The notes beneath the pieces are model-generated. The model saw only the letters and a list, made by a program, of their open reading frames with translations, did no database searches and was not told the origin of the DNA. This document shows positions 61,652-64,000 of a stretch of 64,000 bases of DNA, in pieces. This DNA is from Syngnathus acus (taxonomy: Eukaryota > Chordata > Actinopteri > Syngnathiformes > Syngnathidae), in the NCBI RefSeq assembly GCF_901709675.1, contig NC_051105.1:11766604-11830603 (forward strand), read 5' to 3'. Each line of letters begins with the position of its first letter. The stretch's first letter is position 1. The position numbers and the translations under genes were made by a program.

Positions 61652-62046
61652 CAGGGGTGCCCAAACTTTTTCAGCTCGCGAGCTACTTTTGAAATGACCA
61701 AGTCACAAAGATCTACCCACTAAAAAAAGAATATTTTTTTATATATATATGTATATGTCATCGTGAAAAAAAAGTCCTACTTCCATTCCCTATGAAAGTG
61801 ATACTTCTTACTATGGCCAGCTGCCCCACTCATTTTTATACCCTTTCTTAAGTTTAAGAGAAAAAACAGGGTTCTGACAATTGGAGGGAACTCGCGAGCT
61901 AGCGTGTTTGTGTTGTGTTGTTAGCGCTGTAGTTTGTACACGCGTCAAGTGCGAAAAAAAATAAAAACATTTTAATATCACGCGATCGACCAATAGTGCC
62001 TTGGCGATCGACCGGTCGATCGCGATCGACGTATTGGGCACCCCTG
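61652..62046. mobile_element. hAT MITE with perfect 8-bp target duplication
   Basis: 395 bp between copies of CTCTAAAG (61644-61651 and 62047-62054). It starts CAGGGGTGCCCAAACTTTTT and ends GTATTGGGCACCCCTG. GATCG-rich inverted motifs precede the right end. The middle (CCCCACTCATTTTTATA) resembles the tandem units inside the B element at 2.1-2.8 kb. Confidence 0.95.
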
Positions 62047-62054
62047 CTCTAAAG

Positions 62055-62852
62055 AATGTAACAGCTGACTTAACACTTAAATAACCCTTTGGTTGTGTGT
62101 TAACAGTTACATCTGTCACTGGTGCTACATTGCACACTACTGACTCAAGTTTGCTGAAACATTTGGCCCTAGTCATTCATCCTGATTGAGTGTGGTTCAC
62201 ACTCAATCCCAAACTTTCTCAGCTGTTAAAAAACAACAGCAAAATCTTCTTTGTGTAAAAATCTTTTCCAGATGTCAGAAAGCTATATTTTTAGACTGCA
62301 CGACACCAGACAATTTCTCTCTCATGTATCACTTTAGTACGTACCCTTGTTATTGCAGTGAATTTATCACTCAGTTAGGAATTCTTGTGAGAGCTTTGGC
62401 TCAGCTGTTTCCACTCCCAAGTCAGATCTGAGGAGTTTGCTGACAGAGACACTTTAAAGTTTTTGGTATTGTATTGGTGCTCATCTGTGACAACAGTAAC
62501 TGTGAGGACACCAGGTGAAATCGACAGCAGTCATTTTAACTCGTTTAGACGAGTATCATGCTGAGCTGGCTTAATATACACCAAGATCTTATTTACAACA
62601 AAATGAAGAGAATATAGTTTAAAAATACTTTGATCACAGAAATAGTACATGTTAACTTTATTGTCATTGTATGGAAAACTGGTTCACATTCAAAGAGTCA
62701 CTCTGAACAGATGTGCAAATGTCAAAATATTCACATTAGGTGAAAATGTGATGTTTGATTTGCGTGGACTGTAAGTTCAGGATGTTTTAGTATTTGTTGG
62801 TGACAAGTGTACATACAAGCCATCTTGTTGAAAACTCTATTAATCCTTATTA
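62055..62852. other. Intronic or upstream DNA, no feature recognised
   Basis: No supported feature. Confidence 0.5.
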
Positions 62853-63312
62853 CCGTATCGGCCCGAATATAAGACGATGTTTTTTGCATTGAAATAAGAC
62901 TGAAAAAGTGGGGTTCGTCTTACATTCGGGGTCTAGACATTATACCCATTCACAACGCTAGATGGCGCCAGATATCTTTAAAGTGAATGCTGAACTTCGC
63001 AGGCCAAAGCGTACCCCTGTCAGGAAGAATAAAAATAAAAATAGCGGTAGCACGAAGAAGACAAATAAAAAATAGCGGTAAGAAATAATAGAGAAGAAAA
63101 TAAGAGAAGAGATAACAGAAAATGGAGAAACTGTTAGAAAGGTTCCTATGTTGATGTTAAAATGTTGGACAGTTACGTCACCGTGCCTTAAGTCTCGTGT
63201 GTTACCTCAGCTTATCGCGGTTGTTGGAGCTTGTGCGCAGCGGTAAGTTAAAAGTTGCTGGTCTCGACTGAGTGTGTTGCTGTGATCGTGTGCATCTTAG
63301 ACACAAAGTGAG
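62853..63312 (+). mobile_element. Family D TA-element, 5' part
   Basis: After TA at 62851-62852 it starts CCGTATCGGCCCGAATATAA, then GACGATGTTTTTTGCATTGA and the inverse-looking GTCTTACATTCGGGGTCTAG, matching the D element at 54-55.7 kb. The body from 62950 on is different and may come from a longer, possibly coding parent element. It is interrupted at 63315 by a family B element, and the right end is not in the window. Confidence 0.78.
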
Positions 63313-63314
63313 TA

Positions 63315-64000
63315 CCGTATTTTCCGCCCTAAAAGGCGCACCTAAAAACCTAAAATTTTCTCAAAAGCCGACAGTGCGCCTTATAGGCCAGTGCGCCTTA
63401 TATATGGATCAACTGATGAATTTGTTGATCCATACTGGTTGTACACAGTGCTCTGCCAAAATGTTTCAGTACGTTTTAGTACGACTAGTAAATTACAAGG
63501 TCGCATCGCTTCCCAGCATTACGGCAACTGTAGTCAGGGGGCGTCACCGAATAGCTGTTGTACCCGCGAGGCTATTTCATGTCAAAATAGGCTGCTCTGT
63601 TAATGTTTCGAGTAAATCTACTGATCGATATGGAAGGGAAACATAGGTAAGTAGTACCAATGCGTTAGATCGAACTTTAGTCAGTTCCGATCATTTTATA
63701 GGAGATCGTTTGAGAAACGCGATTGTTTACACTTTGCTGAGGCTCATGGGAGATTGCGAGCTGAGGCTCGTGAGACTTTGCGGATGGCTAATGCTATTGC
63801 GATAGCTGCTATACGTACCAGGCTATTTCATGTCAAAATAGGCTGCTCTGTTAATGTTTCGAGTAAATCTACGGATCGATATGGAAGGGAAACATAGGTA
63901 AGTAGTACCAATGCGTTAGATCGAACTTTAGTCAGTTCCGATCATTTTATAGGAGATCGTTTGAGAAACGCGATTGTTTACACTTTGCTGAGGCTCATGG
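63315..64000. mobile_element. Family B TA-element, runs off the window
   Basis: After TA (63313-63314) it starts CCGTATTTTCCGCCCTAAAA. AGTGCGCCTTATA is repeated, and the following 200 bp match the B element at 1890-3086 inverted. No transposase is seen in the part present. The open frame at 63272-63646 crosses the element boundary and is not a gene. Confidence 0.82.
63571..64000. repeat. 251-bp tandem duplication inside the B element
   Basis: GCTATTTCATGTCAAAATAG starts at 63571 and again at 63822. The two units stay nearly identical to the window's end (CTACTGATCG versus CTACGGATCG is one difference), so more units may follow outside. Confidence 0.93.

Noticed and set aside
63272-63646. 124-codon open frame at the right end
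   Set aside because: It starts in a D element and runs across the B element boundary, so it cannot be a native gene. A second frame at 63391-63603 overlaps it without any domain signature.

Overview
The window looks like intronic DNA of a teleost fish. It holds four protein-coding exons of a single gene, the minus-strand Hedgehog transcription factor gli2, separated by introns packed with mobile DNA. The fish assignment rests on the gli2 protein sequence and on repeat types typical of teleosts: L2-like and GATG-tailed LINEs, tRNA-derived SINEs, many hAT MITEs, THAP-carrying transposons and long GT arrays. The species and the gli2a/gli2b paralogue cannot be settled from the sequence alone.

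Gene model, read right to left on the minus strand: the start-codon exon 49909-50041, then 14071-14176, 5358-5563 and 1612-1821. Every junction has GT/AG splice sites, the codon phases match across all three joins, and an in-frame TAA lies four codons upstream of the ATG. Together they encode about the first 210 residues of GLI2 (N-terminal repressor region). The zinc fingers and activation domain lie beyond the left edge. A 5' noncoding exon should lie upstream of 50041, in the window or beyond it, but I could not find it.

Layout: 1-5.6 kb has two exons, a B-family TA element with internal tandem repeats, a THAP element and two hAT MITEs. 5.6-14 kb has microsatellites and a 5'-truncated L2 LINE. 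14-19 kb has one exon, three hAT/SINE insertions and a 234-bp-period array of 70-bp palindromes. 19-27.7 kb is sparse. 27.7-38.6 kb is a dense transposon nest: a nearly full-length LINE, a recent 2.87-kb tandem duplication, and several SINEs inside C-family elements. 41-43.3 kb is a second LINE split by another LINE's tail and carrying a MITE. 46.9-47.9 kb is a second THAP element in inverted orientation to the first. 50-64 kb (gli2 intron 1) holds a decayed hAT transposase, a 145-bp GT array, a nested A-in-D element, further hATs, and a D element interrupted by a B element that runs off the window.

No second host gene, CRISPR array, rRNA gene or credible free-standing tRNA gene was found. 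The most interesting material is the recent tandem duplication with a templated 13-nt junction, four unrelated-looking element families that share TA target sites and CCGTA-type termini, the palindrome array whose loop is flipped in one copy, and the two inverted THAP elements with convergent ORFs.
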